A stretch of 64,000 bases of DNA from Cryptomeria japonica (GCF_030272615.1 NC_081409.1:654878468-654942467), one strand, 5' to 3'. Positions 52,385-64,000 are shown, counted from the first letter of the stretch. A program made the numbers and translations. The notes: generated from the letters alone by a model not told the origin.

Positions 52385-53401
52385 CTCTGGGTATGATCTT
52401 GCTGGATTTTATTAACCTTCTCTTTTCTTTTCTCATTTGATCCTTCATTACCAACCAGTGGATTTTTGCTTCTACAAAACTTATCAATATGTCCAACCTC
52501 ATTACATGCATAACATGTAACATTTTTCTTTTGAATTGCTTTGATAAAACCGATAGAATTGCTTTACCTGCACCGATTAGCCATATGTCCAAATTTTTCA
52601 CATGCATAACATTTAACATTCATTCTACAATCTTTTATCTTATGACCATACTTATTACATTTAGAAGATTGATCAGGAGCAAAGTCAGGATTTTGATTTG
52701 CTCTATTTCTACATTGCCTAGCCATGTGACCAAATTTATTACAAACAAAGCATCTACCATTAAATTTATAAAAATTAAACTACCTTATCGGTTCCTTATG
52801 GTTTTTATCTTCATTTATAGTACCGTAACTCTAACCTTGTTCAAATCCAAGTCCACATGAATCTCCATTCTACCTTTGTCTCTTCAATAACTCATCTTGC
52901 TTTCCTAAACTAATCTTGAATTTTTCTTTATACTCACTTGCAATAGTCATATCATCTCTCACAATTATCATTTTTCTCTCAAGCTCTTATTCATTACTCT
53001 GGGATTGTACCAAATTAGTTCTCAGCATATCATTTTCATGAACCAACCTTCCACATTCTTCAAATTTGTTCTTCAGAGATACAACAAGATTTTCTTCCTT
53101 TTTCTTTTTGGTCCTCAATCTATTTATACATCCTCATAGTTATAGCTTGCATTTCATTCCTCATGACCATGTTTTCCTAACTAAATTTTAAGCATCTCTC
53201 ATTAAGTGCATCTTTCTCATCATTATCCTTATTTTGTAAAAGTTCCTTCCTCCTAGCCCAAACAAATGACAACCTCTCCTATAGGATAAGAATGAATTCC
53301 TAAGAAGAATTCAATTCATCTTGTAGCTTCAAGTTCTTCATCCTTTCAACATCATAATCTTCAAGTACCACCTCAAGTTGCTTCTCCAAACTCATATCCA
53401 T
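52385..53401 (-). pseudogene. Element C Gag-like protein: coiled coil plus CCHC knuckles
   Basis: The ATG at 53401 begins MDMSLEKQLEVVLEDYDVER, closely matching element A, and continues with KNLKLQDELNSS before the first stop. The coiled-coil region is fragmentary (MRNEMQAITMRM). Knuckle units follow: a unit near 52740 whose minus-strand sequence matches A's first, CYACEKFGHMANRCR (near 52600) and CYACNEVGHIDKFCR (near 52490). A Lys/Arg/Glu tail (SNEKRKEKVNK) closes it. The open 97-codon frame at 52326-52619 is a shifted shadow of the knuckle region, not the real frame. The presumed role is RNA binding. Confidence 0.78.
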
Positions 53402-53455
53402 GGATTCCGGATTTAGGATCTTCCTCAAGCTATTAAACTTATTTTGAGGCACAAG

Positions 53456-53467
53456 GCTCTGATACCA
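53456..53467 (-). promoter_or_regulatory. Element C primer binding site
   Basis: Exact TGGTATCAGAGC on the minus strand, two bases from the LTR edge at 53470. Confidence 0.93.
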
Positions 53468-53469
53468 AT

Positions 53470-54377
53470 TGTTGAAATCCAAGAACACTGAGAGGGGGGG
53501 GTGAATTAGTGTTCTATCAGAATGATCAATTTTAACCTTATTAAAACATGCATTCACCAATCGGTATACCGGTACATATAAAATTGAAAGAAGTAAAGCA
53601 ACCAATAAGCCAATCACACAGAGTTATATGCAGAAAACCTCAAAGAAAAAAAACTACAATGAGATCTATGACCCACAATATCAATCCACTTGCCATATGA
53701 AGAAATATTACAAAATATAGGGGTCTGCACTTGCAGGAAGGCTTACAACCTAGAGAACACTGCTCAATCACAAAAGGAGCCTCACTGACTACATACAAAT
53801 CTAGACTATAATCTTGAGAAATGATTGAACTACAAAGATAGCATCTTCTATGCCTGAATATAGTTTTAGTTAAGCTCTATTTGTTATGGTCAAAAACCCT
53901 AAACCCTTAATAGAATACCCCTTTACTTAAATATACTCACATACATTATCTCTTTCATATATTTCGCATCACATTACATAACCTTACATCCTACACATTC
54001 CATATTTCAAAATGATCTAATCAACTGACCTATATACCCTTTACAATTCATCATACCTTATGTCGGCTTACAAAGATAATTAAAATATGAATATACATGT
54101 TGGCTCAATAACATAAACACATGAATATCAAAAACAATTTTCAATGTTGGATCTCCAAAATGATGTTGGCCTCCAATATTGATAACCTGATTCTAAACCA
54201 TGTCGGCCTGCAATGTCGATAATCAAATAAATCTATCCAACCTGTCGATGTCGGTGAAGTGTCTATGAAGTGCCTGCCAGTACACAACTAACCCAAAATA
54301 TGAAGTCAGAACATGTTGCCATGTTGCCATCAATGACAACATATTGAAACCAACCAATTGAGTGTCAATTGCCAATA
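53470..54377 (-). repeat. Element C 5' LTR
   Basis: Plus strand TGTTGAAATCC to GTGTCAATTGCCAATA, 908 bp. It lacks about 21 bases present in the 3' LTR near 46196-46216, and otherwise aligns throughout. Confidence 0.93.
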
Positions 54378-55150
54378 GGCCTAAGACGAAAAATTACCTA
54401 AATACCCCTAATTGGCAAGTATATAAGAAGAATTTCCCCTCCTATTTGCATAAGCAAAATTAGGTTCAATAAGCGAAATTAAGTTGAACAAGCGAAAAGT
54501 CTCCATTAACATCATCAAGAAGCATTCACGCATCCATTCAAGCATTGAGCATTTCAAGTCTCCTTTTAAGGAAAGGTGTTGCATTCAAGTCAAGGATTCA
54601 ACCATTGAAGAGGAGATTCCTATCAACACTCAAGAAATCCTATTTCACATATCCTTTCAATCCAATCCATCAACCTTTCAATTATATCCCCTTCTTGAGG
54701 TGGATTTTACTTCAGACATTTCCTTTCATTTACTTGCAACATTTTTTCAATCACTTGGTTACTTCCAAAATGGGGTTTGACCTCAAGGAAAACCTGCAAT
54801 CCCAACAACATTTTCCTCTCTTTTTCGTGTGTAGGTTGCAGGTGTGCAACTGTAATTATAGGTTTAGGCTTCATTTTTAGATACAGAAAAACCCTTTTTG
54901 GTGCACAAACTTTTTGGAGGACCAGGTGCAACTTCAACCCGGTTCCTGCAACTTTTTCTTAGATTTGTAGGGAAGCTTTGTCTTGACATTTTATTGCTAA
55001 TTCTAGGTGCACAACTTCATCCCGCATCTCTATCTCAAGATATAATCATTTCTTTGTCAAATTTGCACTTAGTCTCAATTTGCTTAATTCAACTAGTCTA
55101 TTATAAAAGTGGGTTAATTTACTTTCCTAGTGTTGGCATGTTGGTATAAC

Positions 55151-57364
55151 TGATGGAGATGATGGTGTAATGGTAAGGGATGATGTTCTGATTAATAAGA
55201 AAAATAGGTTTTAAGGACCTGAAACCATTTACATAGGAGTAAAAAGATAGTTCATCAAAAAGCATCCAGACCTGCTAGGAACAACTTTACAAAACGACTG
55301 GCAAAAAACCAGTAAACTGAAAGGACAACAAACAAAATGAACAACAAAGAAGAAAAAACTAGTTAAAATTCCATGCAACTATAAAGACTTGAGAAGATCC
55401 ACTGCTTTATTGACCAGCTGGTCGTAGTTTGCCGCAATAGCTTTAAGTTCCTCCATATCCTTGTTAGGCTTCTTTTCCTTCTTTTTTCCTCTAGTTCTTG
55501 TTCTAGGTCCTTGCATATCTCTCGTGCCTTCTATGTTTGGTTCCATCTCTAGGGGATCGTTCTCATCTTCCAATTTTCTTGTGAGGATTTTAGTATTGTT
55601 GGCCGAAGCCTTCTAGATGCTATAGCTTTGTTCTACAATACTTTTGAGACAATTTTCAATTTTATTGAGTTTATTGTCAGTATCCTCCATCCTCTAGTTT
55701 ATGGCATTATCATTGGTTTTTACCTCCATCAGTTCCTTCTCAATTTTGTCAAACTTGGAGTTGAACAAATCTCTGATCTCTTTGGCTCTAGCAACAGTTT
55801 TAGTTAGGTCCTCAATAAAAACCCCCATCGATTTGCTTCCTCTAGTATTTATTGTCTCTAGGATTTGTACCTTGTGGCTCAACTTCTTATTGTCCTCCAC
55901 AAATTTCTTGTAACTAGTAAAGGATGATGTTATTAGGACTATTGGTGATGATATAATTATGATATGATCAGTTATTTATGTTGTCATTGATGGAAATCAT
56001 GTTCTTCCATGTTTTTTTATGTTTGATATGTCATCTAAGTTTACTGGTAAAGCCTAACTAGTAATAGATTGAATGGATTGAGTTGGAAAGCTAAAATGCT
56101 AAGTTGACAGTGAACTAGTAAAGTGGGAATAGAGAAGGAGATAATTGCGGAAATGATCCATGTTGAGTTATGTGTTGTGGTTTGGAATGTATTCTTATGA
56201 TATTGTAATTAGTCTATGACATGAACTGCATCATGATTGGAGAATTGAAAGTCGGACTTGCAATTGATTGTTTTTATTCAGCTAGGGTTTAAGAATCAGT
56301 AACAAGATCTCTTTGACCGATTATGTTTTATGGTTTGGTGGTAATTCTTTTCATGTTCATAAGTTGGTGATGATGTTTTATAATACATGTGAATAGATAA
56401 GATGTTGTTTGAGCATGGTCAAGGAGCGAATTTCTTGGGAAACAATGAAGTGCTTAGTAGAATGAGCTATGGGTTTGTAAGTGTATAAGATCAAGTTGCG
56501 GTGATGTGTTATGATCATTCAACGATTGTAATTGTCTTGTAAATTGTTGTAATGATCTGTAATAAGTTTTGGCAAATTGTTTTCCCACGCTTGATGTAAT
56601 TTCAAAATCATTAGGGTTATGTAACTAACCTAATTGTAAAGGTTATTTAGATTATGTTTTTGAAAGTTTAGTGTATCAGTGATCAGAAAGAAGTGTGTGT
56701 GCTGAACCAGATTGAGATGTCTACATGAGAGAAGAAGATTGGAGCTGATAAGGATCTGAACAAGCAAGTAGAGAAGTGATAAGACCATATCATTTACCTT
56801 TTGTTTAACAGTTGCAACAACACTAAAATCACTTAATCAGGTAGGTCCTAACAGGCCTAGCATTGTAAATCCCTTCACCGAGTGACTCATTAACTTGAGT
56901 TTAAATTATTTTGCAAGGTTACTCCTAATAGAGTATAGATCCTAACAGAGCTGAGGTTGAAATCGCTTAACCGGGTGACTCCTAATAGGGTCTTCTCTTA
57001 ACCGGGCATTGTTGTAAAGCTCCTAACAGGGCTAGGTCCTAATAGAGTGCATTCTGAAAGAGTGCAAATCTTGTGGGTACTAATTCCCACCGTGGTTTTT
57101 TCCATTTGGTTTTCCACGTGAAAGATATCAGTGTTCATATGGTGGATGATTTATTTATGTGTTGATTTGGTTTCATTGCATTGCTTACTTGTTGATGAAC
57201 ACATGGATGAGTAGTTTGGTAAATTTGTTTTAGATGATTGATTGAGTGTTTATCGGTACTGGTAATGAACTATTTATGAGTAACATTGATCATTTTGGTT
57301 GAATATTTTAGTTTACTATTATTACTTATTCACCCCCCCTCTCAGTAATAACTAGATCCTCACA
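55151..57364 (+). mobile_element. Copia-type solo LTR, TSD ATAAC, with nested insertion
   Basis: Begins TGATGGAGATG and ends GATCCTCACA; ATAAC occurs at 55146-55150 and 57365-57369. Without the 744-bp nested insert and duplication it is about 1470 bp. The plus-strand end carries TTCACCCCCCCTCTCAG (57329-57345), and CCCACCGTGGTTTTTTCC lies near 57088, both hallmarks of the other copia LTRs here. No internal domain is present. Confidence 0.82.
55188..55916 (-). mobile_element. 5'-truncated retroposed sequence (LINE or retrocopy), 15-bp TSD
   Basis: Flanked by GTAAGGGATGATGTT (55173-55187) and GTAAAGGATGATGTT (55917-55931), a 15-bp duplication with one mismatch, typical of target-primed reverse transcription. 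The minus strand encodes a protein C-terminus: a coiled-coil part (EDNKKLSHKVQILETINTRG; NSKFDKIEKELMEVK), then an acidic part and a basic RTRTRGKKKEKK motif, ending DLLKSL-stop at about 55379. About 190 bases of 3' untranslated sequence follow. There is no clear poly-A. The source could be a LINE or a cellular mRNA; I do not recognise the protein. Confidence 0.7.
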
Positions 57365-57574
57365 ATAACACCTAATACATTCCAAATTCCCTACAATTCA
57401 CTTAGCATTAAATCTCTCTCCATTGGGATTGGATCTAGTGAATTCAACCCCTCTTTTAAATGTAGTGTGTGTGAAAAGTTGAAGGGAATCCTTTGTGAAA
57501 CTTTCATCCCTCGTTTGAGGGGAGTAAATATTTCCACTTGATCTACCCTCATCACCTTTCACCAAATCACATTT

Positions 57575-57590
57575 TGGTGAACCCGACATC
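57575..57590 (+). promoter_or_regulatory. PBS-like site of the gypsy-like element
   Basis: TGGTGAACCCGACATC lies four bases after TCACA. Starting with TGG fits a tRNA 3' CCA, but I cannot name the tRNA. Its position between LTR and leader supports the call. Confidence 0.5.
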
Positions 57591-58814
57591 TTACATGCTT
57601 TACATTGAAAATTATTGCATATTTTTCATTTACAAGCTTAATTTTCTTTCCATTTGCACAAACTTAGTGGTTAATTCATTCAAAACCCTAGTTGTTAAAA
57701 TTGGAATTGAGCTTGTGTTTTGCACAAAAATGCTATCTATTGTCTTGGATCTGAAAATTGCATGGCTTGTCAAATTCAATTCTTTCATTGTCTTGTTAAA
57801 TTTGCAAATCAAAATTACAAAATTAGATGGTTAATTGTCAAAACCCTAATTTTTAAACATTAACTTGAACTTGTGCAAAAATTGGATTTACATTTGATTT
57901 CCAGATTTGTGACTATTTTTAGACTTGTATTCTTTCCTTAAATTCAAATTTTTAATTTCCCTCTTCCCAAAATTCAAAATTTCAAAATTCAGTGGTTAAG
58001 TCCTAAAACCCTAATTTTCAAATTTAATTGCATTTTATGCAAATTTCAATCAATTTCAACCAATTTCAGTTTTCTCAATATTATTTATGGTGGCCCTATC
58101 CATTAGGTTTGAACTTTTTTAAAATTGCAATTCAAATTCTCATCTTTTTTAAAACCCTAATATGGTCTTATTTTGACATTCAAACCTTAATTTTTCCTAT
58201 CTAGAGATCATAAAATCAATCATTTTTTGGGGGTTAGCTCTCAAATCACCGTAGCTCTCATCCCTAAAGATTTTTGAAAAATTTGGGAGGACGGGTGCAA
58301 CTTCAACCCGGTCCCTGGATTTTTTCCTGAAATTTCAGGAGACTGTTACGATTGTATTTAATTTCTTAAATCCATAAAATTAGCTGATTTTGTAAAATTT
58401 CGATCCCACTAAAATCAAATACACTTCCCAATTTCAATATTACAACTTTCAAAGAAACATTTAAAATTAAGTGGTTAATTATAATTTGCCTTAATTTTAA
58501 GATCTTAATATTGTCAATTTAAATTTTGAAATTAAGTGGTATCCCATTGGCCCTAATTTTAAATTTCAATCTCTTTTTATTAATCATAAATTTTTCTTGG
58601 AGATTGTGTCATTCTTCTTTCCACAAAGTTCAACTTGTATAATCATCATTTTCTTGAATTTTCCATTATTCAATTTTGCAAACTTTGTTCCCAAAATTCA
58701 AATTTTAAATTTTCCATCTAGTGCATCAGTTTTACAACTATTAGTCCTATCTATACTATCCTCATGGGATGAAGCATTAGAATTAAGGCTTACCAAGGTT
58801 TAATTCCTGAAGAG
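57591..58814 (+). other. Untranslated leader of the gypsy-like element
   Basis: AT-rich sequence without a supportable gene. Repeats AAACCCTAATTTT-type words, and the motif GGTGCAACTTCAACCCGGT at about 58291 also occurs near 54922 in the LTR part. Confidence 0.5.
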
Positions 58815-60170
58815 ATGGAGCCTAATTTGGGTGACTTCTACAAGGAGGATATGGCTAATTATTCCCATCCTAATAACATCCATATCTACCCAATTGGTGA
58901 TTCCCATGATGAAGAAGAAGATTTGACTAGAGTTTACATAGATCAACTATCAAAATTGAACATTCAATTTGACAACCTCTAACAATGGTTGTCCCAAGAA
59001 TATCCCAATAGTGAAGCTCTTCTATTCCTTTGACCACTTCAATGACTAGCATTCCTACTTTTACTTCAAACAACATGGCTACTTCAACTCAAAATATCAC
59101 ACCTACAACCATTAGTCATGGGGGTAATCCCTCTTCTTCATTCAATCCTCCCTCTTTATCTATGCCTTCAATGAATATTCCTATTGTCTCTCAACAAACC
59201 AATGTGACACAAGGGAGCATTTCATTCAATCATTTTACTCCTTTTAGTGTACCATTTCCTACTCAATCATCACCTATGCCTAATTACCATAGTCTCCCGC
59301 CACCTTATTCTCAATCAATGCCTTCTTTCAATAACATCACACAACCTTTTCAATCAAACATGTCTAATACAAATCCCTCAACCGAAGCAAACATTAATAA
59401 CCTTGCTCAAACTGTGTCTTCATTGCAACAACAAATCACTTCTATGAGTCAATCGAAGTTCAGTGTGCCCACATTTGATGTTGTGAGCCCACTTTCTCTT
59501 GATATTGTAAGAACTATCCTTCCTAAGCATGTTGAAGTCTCTCAATTGGAACTCTATAATGATTAAGGTGATCCTTTAACACATGTCAAAACATTCCAAA
59601 CTTTGTTTACTAACTTTGCTTATGATCAAATATTGCTTGCCAAATTGTTTACTAGAACATTAAGAGATAAGGATTTACAATGGTATTTCTCTTTTCCTTC
59701 TTATTCTATTACTTCTTTTCAACAATTAGCAAATGCTTTTATTCAACAATTTCAAAACAACATAGGTCCTAAAATCACTTTGACTAATTTAATACATTGT
59801 AAACAAGGTGTTAAGGAAAAAAGTGACTGATTTCATTGGTAGATACAAGCATTTGTGTTCTCAAATTTCTTTTTGAGTGCGTGATAGTGATATTCAAAGA
59901 ATTTTTTATTTCTAATTTGCAAAAATACATTAGGGAAAAACTTCTCTTTTTTTATTTTACTTCCTTTCTGTAGTTGTGCATAACATTTCATAATTATCAA
60001 CTGATTGTGAGTCAAATGGAGCAATTTACTCCTATGGGTCTGAGTGATAAGGGTGAGAGTTCTCAACAACCATTTGTGAAGTTCAAACCAAACAAAGGCT
60101 TCATCAAATTCAATGACACCATCAACAACAATGTGAATTCTACAACAGGGTGTGCCTCCTATTTCTAAAT
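58815..60170 (+). pseudogene. Gypsy-like Gag (frameshifted)
   Basis: Starts at the ATG 58815 (MEPNLGDFYKEDMANYSHP) and shifts frame near 59030 to a Ser/Thr/Pro/Asn-rich region, then the capsid part: LDIVRTILPKHVEVSQLELY, a stop at about 59564, and in the same frame DPLTHVKTFQTLFTNFAYDQ, LAKLFTRTLRDKDLQWYFSF and QQLANAFIQQFQNNIG, the retrotrans_gag core of Ty3/gypsy Gags. A slip in the A-run near 59820 leads to VTDFIGRYKHLCSQIS in another frame. A later piece (59974-60168) has QMEQFTPMGLSDKGESSQ. Gag would form the particle; this copy is broken. Confidence 0.85.
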
Positions 60171-60203
60171 TTTTCAAAAGAGAAAGATAATTTACTCCTT
60201 TGA

Positions 60204-62019
60204 ATGAATCTTTGTATAAGCATCATGTCTCAATTGTTACAAAGAAATGATATCAAACTTCCTCCAATAAAACCAGTTGATCCTTCTAAAGAAACTTCAC
60301 CTCACTTTGATAATAATTCTTTTTGTCAATTTCATCGACAACCTAGTCATGATACTGAAAAATGTTTTGCATTAAAATGTAATATTCAAGACGTGATTGA
60401 TAATAATACTATATATGTGGCAGGTGTAAATGATAAGGGAAACAAATTAGTAGCTCCTCCTAATAAAAATCTTAATATTTTCACTGATCCTTTACCCTCT
60501 CATACCTCTAACATGATTGGTATTGAACATACTTCTTTCTCTCCCTCTAATGTCACTTTCACAGCTCCAAACATGGTTAATATGGTAGAGAAGAAAGAAA
60601 CACCTAAGGATCCATGTATCATATTTGGCCCTAGTGAGAGCATTAGAGGACCTGATGGCCCTTTATACATAGTGGCAAAGATCCAAAGTAAACCTTGTCT
60701 TGGTGTGCTTATTAATCCCTCTTGGATGGTTAATGTCATCACTAAAGAATATATGTATACTTTACATTTGCATCAACCAATCCATGATGATACTAATGTG
60801 GTTGTTAAGTTATTTGATGGATTTTTGTGTCCTATTATTGGTTCCATCATACTTCCTATTGAGGTTCATACTAAATCTATAGATGTTAATTTTGTTATTA
60901 TTCCTTCATCTAAACAATTTCGTGTGAAGTTAGGCTACCCTTGGCTATCTTCCATGAAGGCAATTTCTTCTCCAATACATGTTTGAAATTTCCCCACAAT
61001 GGAGAAATCATAACTATTAACCATAGCTTATTTCAACCAACTAAAAGAAGCTCAGGTATTCCTATTGATTATTTTTGGGCTCAACAATTTGGATCTCTTC
61101 CACCAAGAAGTGATGCTCTCTTTCAATCTTATCAAAAATAGAAGAAAGATATGATCTTATCCTTAATCCAACCTAGAACTCCAACACTTGATATTCCCAT
61201 CATTCTTGAAGATGAAGTTCTTCCCCTAACGAATAGAACTAATCTTCCTCCTAAGGAAGATTCCCAACCTATTCCTATGGATGAAACTATGCCTTCTCCT
61301 AAGAAGAACAATAATATTCCTCCTAAGGTTAGACCTATACCGCCTCCTCATGATCGACCTAGTTTCCTTCCTACACCAGACATTCCTCCTTTGTATGGTG
61401 CAGTTCCACCTCCTCACTCTTATAGAGAGAAGATACCTCATTGTCCTCTTGTTCAACCTAAGAGAACTCACCCTAACCATCCAACTACCAAAGATGAGAA
61501 CATTCCTCCTTCAACACATATTCCTCCTTCTTTTCAGCCTTTCGCTAAGATGTGATGAAACTATTTTGCAATAGAACATTGATGAAAATGTCATGCTAGA
61601 GATCATGAAGTTCTTTGTCAAACTATTCAATCTCCCAAAACACCAACAATTGACATAATTCTATTTTGTCCTCAGCAAGATGTTGAACCTAAATCTCCAA
61701 ATCATAAGTTGCAAAAAATATGTGACGGTTTTACTTCTATTCATGTGAAAAAATTATTCATGATGGCACTACAACTCCTAATGCTTCTGATAGTGAATAT
61801 GAATATGTTGATGTTGACAAACATTTATCTGCAAAATTTTCAAAAGCCTTAATCCTAGCTCCTAGAAACGAACAAAGTGACTTAGCACATGAGCATAGTC
61901 CTTGTTTGGATCTTGTGATAGCTCCATCTGTTGTGCTTGATGTCACTACTCTGCCATGTTTCTCGCCTTCCCAAAATAGTGATCAACAAGATTGGGAGGT
62001 GGATGTCATGCTAGACTAG
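60204..62019 (+). pseudogene. Gypsy-like Gag C-terminus, retropepsin-like domain and Pro-rich tail
   Basis: Opens with LLQRNDIKLPPIKPVDPSKE and the zinc motif FCQFHRQPSHDTEKCFALK (C-x2-H-x4-H-x4-C), as in Tat/Ogre elements. The protease fold follows, but the catalytic D-S/T-G position reads LINPSWMVNVI, so Asp is lost; the flap-side KLFDGFLCPIIGSIILPIE and LGYPWLSSM (usually L-G-R-P-W) remain. After a frame change: CLKFPHNGEIITINHS, a stop near 61139, and a tail of P-P-x repeats (VRPIPPPHDRPSFLPTPDIP). A further frame gives SDSEYEYVDVDKHLSAKFSK and ends DWEVDVMLD-stop at 62017-62019. No RT follows. Confidence 0.82.
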
Positions 62020-63854
62020 TTACATTATCACTGTAGATCCTCTACCTCTCTCCTTTCTTGTTCTTTTGTGACCATTCTTCTATGTGTATCCATATGCTTC
62101 TATTTGTTGTCCCTAGTGATGTCTACTTGAGGGCGATGCAAAGCATTGAGATCTCTTTTGGTCTCTTTCATATTGACTCAAAAGACACATGTGTTCCCTT
62201 TCTTCCAAGGTGGTTTCCTTTCTTTGGGGAATAAGGACTATTCTATGAATATATATACATGATATACATGAGTTATCATACAACATATCGACCTTGAGGA
62301 AAGCAAAACCACCTCATGATTTGTGTTTTGTATTCATTATCCTTGGGTTTATTCCTTAATTGGGGGCTAAATACTTGTGATAACGTGCTCCCTCTCTTTC
62401 TCTCTCTTAGGTGTATCCTACCTTAAAGAAATCTCTCTTGATAAGCCATGCATGATCTCTTTAACATGGGGGCATACACTCCACTCATATTTTCATTCTT
62501 GATACTTAAAGTTACTTAGTGAACTTGGCTTTATTTTGTAATTTTTGGTATCCTTTCTTTTCATGACTCATAGTGAGGGGAACCTTACCACTTGTAGTAA
62601 TGGTTCTTGTTTGCCTTGCCAATAGGAACAATAAGAAGAGCTAAACTCTCAACCCAAAGATTGGTCATTCATTATGTGTAGTTATTATCTCCATGACTGA
62701 AGTTCATTTACTTGTCAACCCAGGGACGTATTAATTGAAATGGGTCTACACCATATATGCACAAAGTTCTTGTGATAGTTATTATTAACTACTACAACAA
62801 CTAAATCTATTCAAAATAAACAAGTGAAAACATAACAACAAAATGGATAAAGGAAAGCTTAACATTAATGGAAGATTCAAATTAAATAAATGTTAACTAA
62901 GTTCAGAGCTGGAAAACGGGAATTACTCTATCTATTTTGGCTGCAGGAACAATCACAAGGTTTGGTTCCAGTGGTTGTAGGATTAGTCAGTCTCTAGAAC
63001 ATCTACTACAGCAAAGGGAAAATTTAGTCTAACAAATGCACAGGAATACTCACCAAGTGAGCCCCCTTGGATGAGTGTATCCAGACTTTAAAGATGATTC
63101 TATATACTCATAATAACATATCTTTTATTCATTGTTTTCAAAAGTCGATACAACACATGAAATGAATGAAATGCTTCAGGTTCTAAAAAACACTATCTCA
63201 CATTGTCTCTAACCCCTGTCTAACCTCTGAGAAGAGGCACATGCCTTTATTTCAAAGAAAAATACAACAAAATTCATACAATCTATATCACGCCCATGAA
63301 ATGAGGTGGAGAAGAAGATAATCCATAGAAAATGTGGAACTCAGCTAAACCACAACCAAGAATATAACATGGCGGTGTTACAAGATTGATGTTTGTTGTA
63401 GATAAACATAAATGAATATGGCATTGCCTTTCTATTCCTTTGTTGATTCTGATGCACACCATCTTCTCTGTTGTTTTTGAATGTTTAACTACCCTTGAAT
63501 GTCTCCAACTACTTTTATGATGTGTTTCACCATCTCGCTTGCAATAACTGCTTCTGCATCATCTCATTTATTCTTGCATTTAAAAGATAGAAAATACAAG
63601 CATACATATATATCTATTTTCATTAATCATAACACTTATTCATTCACACATTATATTACCTATGATAATCTACATGGCAACAAGAATAATAGGTCAAAAC
63701 AATACATGATTTAATGGGTTTAGTTATCATCCAAAATGCACAGTCAAACTATAATATATCACATGACTCAAACACTATCCCAAAATGCAACTTAAAACAT
63801 GGAAAAAACTTATCAGTTATAGGAATAAAAGAGCTATTATTTCAGCTCATCATG
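62020..63854. other. Unassigned sequence right of the gypsy-like element
   Basis: Purine-rich ATTGGGGGCTA near 62361 followed by TGTGATAACG (62377) could mark a PPT and the 3' LTR start, but no matching 5' copy was found. The rest is AT-rich, with no gene or named element that I can support; the frame at 63499-63714 has no recognisable domain. Confidence 0.4.
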
Positions 63855-64000
63855 CCCCCCAACTTAATGTCTTGTTGATCCTCCATCGAGTGGAAAATTT
63901 CTTATCCGAGCACTGACTCATAAATTTCCTATGGTTCCTTGTCTTGTCCCTCCTGTAGCCAAGTTCCAATAAAACCCCTTCATCTTTTCTATCCTAGACC
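63855..64000 (-). mobile_element. Possible 3' end of another minus-strand LTR element
   Basis: On the minus strand a frame with FSTRWRINKTLSWGA leads into AGTTGGGGGGCATGATG, a polypurine tract followed by a possible LTR start TGATGAGC at about 63852. The rest would lie right of the window. Weak evidence. Confidence 0.3.

Larger units (their letters stand above)
46050..54377 (-). mobile_element. Element C: full-length non-autonomous LTR retrotransposon
   Basis: Complete 8.3-kb minus-strand element: 5' LTR 53470-54377, PBS 53456-53467, Gag-like ORF, ORF2, PPT, 3' LTR 46050-46993. Flanking bases AGCCT (46045-46049) and GGCCT (54378-54382) fit a 5-bp target duplication with one later mutation. 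A separate 1.4-kb insertion lies inside (47847-49268). No pol domain is visible in about 5 kb of native internal sequence. The LTRs differ at roughly one base in ten by eye over the first 290 bases. It serves as the reference copy for the A/B/C family. Confidence 0.93.
54383..57571 (+). repeat. 5' LTR/leader part of the gypsy-like element, split by an insertion
   Basis: 54383-55150 joins 57370-57571 once the solo LTR is removed (TSD ATAAC). TATATAAG at 54420 is a good TATA box. The right edge is inferred from TCACA followed by TT and TGGTGAACCCG. The left edge is unknown because element C adjoins it, and no matching 3' LTR was found. Confidence 0.5.
54383..62376 (+). mobile_element. Gypsy-like (Tat/Ogre-type) element with gag-pro but no pol
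   Basis: Plus-strand remnant: LTR/leader sequence with a TATA box (54420-54427), a PBS-like site (57575-57590), Gag (58815 to about 60170), a zinc motif and retropepsin-like region (60204-60986), a Pro-rich extension, and a final stop at 62019. After it comes a purine-rich ATTGGGGGCTA near 62361, perhaps the PPT. Reverse transcriptase, RNase H and integrase are absent, although gag and protease run straight into the 3' untranslated part, so this looks like a second non-autonomous element rather than a simple truncation. The left end is obscured by element C. Confidence 0.7.

Noticed and set aside
52326-52619. 97-codon minus-strand frame in element C
   Set aside because: A shifted reading of the CCHC region (the same shadow occurs in A at 25434-25880); the true zinc-knuckle frame is adjacent.

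Overview
The window looks like intergenic DNA from a seed plant with a large, retrotransposon-filled genome. A gymnosperm is my best guess, from the AT-rich sequence, the very long LTRs (3.8 to 4.5 kb) and the deep nesting of old, decayed elements; this is inference. I found no convincing host gene, tRNA, rRNA or CRISPR array. Nearly everything is transposable element, and most apparent reading frames are decayed element genes or shadows of simple repeats.

Left part, 1-17442: a Russian-doll nest, all on the minus strand. Copia-1 (1-5023, cut by the window edge) lies just inside the 5' end of an element with a 3787-bp LTR (5201-8987). That element interrupts the reverse transcriptase of Copia-2 (8988-13199), which itself interrupts the reverse transcriptase of an L1-type LINE (13200 to about 16740). 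At 17443-21950 is a 4508-bp solo LTR of the same long-LTR group, with a perfect TTATT target duplication.

Middle, 22106-40275: a second nest. Element B (minus, TSD TATAT) contains element A (plus, TSD ATTCT), which contains a third long solo LTR (27413-31434, plus, TSD ATAAA). From 40281 to 46049 is unassigned DNA with a candidate inverted-repeat transposon, a 1.36-kb CA/TG simple repeat and a decayed coding-like stretch.

Right part: element C (46050-54377, minus) has both LTRs, PBS and PPT. It abuts a plus-strand Ty3/gypsy-like, Tat/Ogre-type element with gag and protease remnants but no polymerase (54383 to about 62376). The leader of that element was hit by a Copia-like solo LTR (55151-57364, TSD ATAAC), itself hit by a 729-bp 5'-truncated retroposed sequence with a 15-bp target duplication.

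Most interesting: A, B and C form a family of non-autonomous LTR retrotransposons. Each carries LTRs of about 0.9 kb, an initiator-Met-type PBS, a Gag-like coiled-coil protein with several CCHC knuckles, and a second frame (ORF2) of roughly 1,060-1,180 codons that I do not recognise. No protease, integrase, reverse transcriptase or RNase H is visible in any copy. The LTRs of A and C share a long block with autonomous Copia-2, so a Copia-2-like element is the likely supplier of enzymes. Element A also has an unusual 5' end: its LTR is reduced to a 61-bp inverted, hairpin-forming terminus that is still bounded by a correct target duplication.
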